Part shown: positions 62,320-64,000 of the stretch, piece after piece
How positions within the stretch are numbered: position 1 is the first letter of the stretch
Layout of the letters: the number at the start of each line of letters is the position of its first letter
The notes under the pieces: generated by a model
Database searches by the model: none
Seen by the model: the letters and a program-made list of their open reading frames with translations, nothing else
What the model was told of the DNA's origin: nothing
Program-made: the position numbers and the translations under genes
Assembly: GCA_030704425.1 (NCBI GenBank)
Contig: JAPDHM010000001.1
Coordinates: forward strand, 372,001 to 436,000
Origin: Rhodobacteraceae bacterium IMCC1909
GTDB lineage: Bacteria; Pseudomonadota; Alphaproteobacteria; Rhodobacterales; Rhodobacteraceae
Direction of reading: 5' to 3'
Length of the DNA stretch: 64,000 nucleotides

Positions 62320-63222
62320 CTAGCCGGCATCTGCCTCTGTTTTGTCAGAATAATAAGCAATGATTTTTTGACGCATGCTGCCGAGGGCGAAGTCAGTCCA
62401 GACCAAGAACCGACCTTTGGGGTCAGAGATATGAGCACCGAGCTCAAGTTTCATCAAGTTCTCTGGCTTGTTCCCAACGTCACACAGGGTGACCACCGTC
62501 AGCTTGTCCCGCCGTTTGCGCACCCAAGGCAGGCAGGATTTTGTATAGGTAAGCAGCCAATGATGCTGCATAAATTCCGTGGGAAATTTTATTGCAAAAT
62601 GTTTGGGCAGTGCAATCATATGCTCCTGTGCGACCCAGCTGATGAAGCGCTCATCGGCAATGATTGGGCGGAATTTTAAAAACTTTCCCGCGTCGTAAGT
62701 TTTGAGAAATTCGTCAGAAATCCTGCTGCAATGCTTGGGGTGAAAGAAGATAAAAGACGAATTGCCCTGCGCATAGCGTTTGCCCTTGGTCAGGCGGTAG
62801 ATCATAGGCGCCAAGCCTGAAAAGGGCAGGAGCGCACTTTGAAACATCACAATGGACCTGTCGTCTTTGCGAAACTGAAAGGCCTGTTCAATCGGCCCCA
62901 AGATCACTGTATCCAAATCAATATAAATGGCCGACATGTCAGGTTTTAAAACGCCTGATTTGAACATGCCCAATTTGGCTTGGCATCCGTCGGTCATGAA
63001 TTCAGGTTTGAGATAGACTTCTGGCAAGGCGGTATGTTCGACCCTTGGGTCAATCCCCTCATGCTGGCGATCCGAAACCAGCACAAAGCGCGCGACAGAG
63101 CTGTTTTGATCCGCCACCCGTTTGACCAATCTATTGACATCAGCCGCGCCATATTTTGTCCCCCAACAGATCAAAACGCATTGCCAGACTTTGGGTAGAT
63201 AGGGGCGCATGTCTTCATCCAT
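62320..63222 (-). CDS. Glycosyltransferase-like protein with DxD motif
   Basis: About 300 residues; start uncertain between 63234 (GTG), 63222 and 63210. Has a nucleotide-sugar-type core: LICWGTKYGAADVNRLVKRV, then AIYIDLDTVILGP, where DLD is the metal-binding DxD, and WVAQEHMIALPKHFAIKFPT. Belongs to the wider galactosyl/glycogenin-like GT8-type set. First gene of the minus-strand run leading to neuB-neuC-waaA, so it probably builds the same polysaccharide. Confidence 0.7.
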   Translation of the reverse strand: MDEDMRPYLPKVWQCVLICWGTKYGAADVNRLVKRVADQNSSVARFVLVSDRQHEGIDPRVEHTALPEVYLKPEFMTDGCQAKLGMFKSGVLKPDMSAIYIDLDTVILGPIEQAFQFRKDDRSIVMFQSALLPFSGLAPMIYRLTKGKRYAQGNSSFIFFHPKHCSRISDEFLKTYDAGKFLKFRPIIADERFISWVAQEHMIALPKHFAIKFPTEFMQHHWLLTYTKSCLPWVRKRRDKLTVVTLCDVGNKPENLMKLELGAHISDPKGRFLVWTDFALGSMRQKIIAYYSDKTEADAG

Positions 63223-63419
63223 AATGTTGTCCACGCAGAGCTGCCGTCGCCGGAAGGTCTTGCGAGGTTCTGATAAAGTTTGCGGCCCAATGAGTGCTGC
63301 GGTTCACCTGCGCGGGGCAAGGGTGCGGTGTGAGAATTTTGCCTCGTTGCGGCAGATTGGCCGCTGGTCTTCGGCACAGGCATCTGCCAGACTATATCCG
63401 ATCTATAGGAGTTTAGAGA

Positions 63420-64000
63420 ATGCGCGCAATCCTTTTGGCCCTTGCCTTTGCAGGCTTTGCACAGAGTGCCCCCGCCCAAAGCATGACGGAGGATCAGGTC
63501 AAACAGCTGGCGCTTGAGGCGATTTTGGAAAATCCAGAAATCATCATGCAGGCGGTCGCTATTTTGCAACAGCGCGAGAAGGAACGGGCGGCCTCTGGAG
63601 CCAATACCGTGCGTTTGGAACTCGAATCCGACCCCAACGCCCCCAATCTTGGCAACCCCGAGGGGGATGTCACCGTGGTTGAGTTTTTCGACTATAATTG
63701 CCCCTATTGCCGAAGCGCGGGTCAGACGGTGCAGGCGCTCCTCGCGGCCGATGAAAATGTACGGGTCATCTATCGCGAATGGCCAATTTTGGGCGATGAC
63801 AGCGTGATTGCGGCCCGTGCTGCTTTGGCCGCACGCGAGCAGGGCAAATATGAAGCCTTCCATTGGGCTTTGATGAATGGGGAAGGGCGTGTCACGGAGG
63901 CTCTTATTTTCAAAGTGGCGCGAGATCTGGGCATGGATGTGGCCCAACTTGAAGCGGATATGGTGAGCCCGGCTGTGGAGGCGCATATCGCCTTGAGCAA
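63420..64000 (+). CDS. DsbA/Com1-type thioredoxin-fold oxidoreductase, 3' end off the window
   Basis: Start ATG 63420 with AGGAG upstream; 193 codons are visible and the frame is still open at the right edge. Signal peptide ends near APA. Active site CPYC in VVEFFDYNCPYCRSAGQTV (about residues 87-105), followed by IYREWPILGDDSVIAARAAL with the conserved cis-Pro region expected further on. Periplasmic disulphide exchange. It converges with nothing; it is divergent from the glycosyltransferase at 63222. Confidence 0.9.
   Translation, partial: MRAILLALAFAGFAQSAPAQSMTEDQVKQLALEAILENPEIIMQAVAILQQREKERAASGANTVRLELESDPNAPNLGNPEGDVTVVEFFDYNCPYCRSAGQTVQALLAADENVRVIYREWPILGDDSVIAARAALAAREQGKYEAFHWALMNGEGRVTEALIFKVARDLGMDVAQLEADMVSPAVEAHIALS

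Noticed and set aside
1-64000. CRISPR array, tRNA or rRNA genes, prophage, replication origin
   Set aside because: No regularly spaced repeats, no cloverleaf or rRNA sequence, no phage structural genes and no replication genes were recognised on either strand.

Overview
The window looks like a chromosomal piece of a marine alphaproteobacterium of the Roseobacter group (Rhodobacterales). This is an inference from gene content (TRAP transporter, RutR-controlled reductive pyrimidine catabolism, urease, HyuA/HyuB-type catabolic genes, several DMT exporters) and from protein character. No rRNA or tRNA gene was seen to anchor it. By eye, base composition is mixed: positions 1-14,650 are clearly AT-rich and most of the rest is GC-richer.

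Layout. (1) 1-14,045: flagellar rod, ring, hook and junction genes in the order flgE-F-G-H-I-J-K-L plus one extra rod/hook-like gene. FlgE and FlgK are very large. Two well-formed sigma-54 promoters lie in the cluster. Gene order and sigma-54 control match the transferred gammaproteobacterial-type fla1 system known from Rhodobacter sphaeroides. (2) 14,143-20,900: a metal-binding-type YbjQ protein, decayed IS3 elements bracketing a broken SnoaL-like gene, a copper trio (cytochrome c, CopC, CopD), a nucleoside deoxyribosyltransferase, and a run of small proteins, two of them interrupted by in-frame stops. (3) 20,968-34,016: two divergent, tightly packed operons around a GntR regulator. One encodes a tautomerase-SnoaL fusion, HyuB, HyuA, an isochorismatase-fold protein, a PEP-mutase/isocitrate-lyase-family lyase and a FAD reductase. 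The other encodes GntR, a two-subunit aconitase-family hydro-lyase and a TRAP transporter. I read this as one uptake and degradation system for an unidentified compound, possibly a cyclic imide or amide. (4) 34,262-44,129: a reductive pyrimidine degradation regulon (PreT, PreA, RutR, amidohydrolase, dihydropyrimidinase) with a THI5-like ABC importer and a perfect RutR operator.

(5) 44,337-47,630: two DMT exporters, one preceded by a gene tail cut by a deleted IS3 element, then IS debris. (6) 47,631-52,515: a urease operon ureDABCEFG, flanked by a degenerate copy of the 3' end of ureG upstream and IS debris on both sides. The expected ureD start codon is missing. (7) 52,817-56,836: GMC oxidoreductase, YaeQ, GFA-type protein and a third DMT exporter. 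(8) 57,196-63,222: surface polysaccharide genes: UDP-glucose dehydrogenase, a neuA fragment, Kdo-transferase-like gene, neuC, neuB and a glycosyltransferase. (9) 63,420 to the right edge: a DsbA-like oxidoreductase.

Functionally, regions 3, 4 and 6 fit an organism that scavenges dissolved organic nitrogen (pyrimidines, urea and perhaps cyclic imides/amides). The accessory junctions between regions are where decayed IS elements and broken genes collect.
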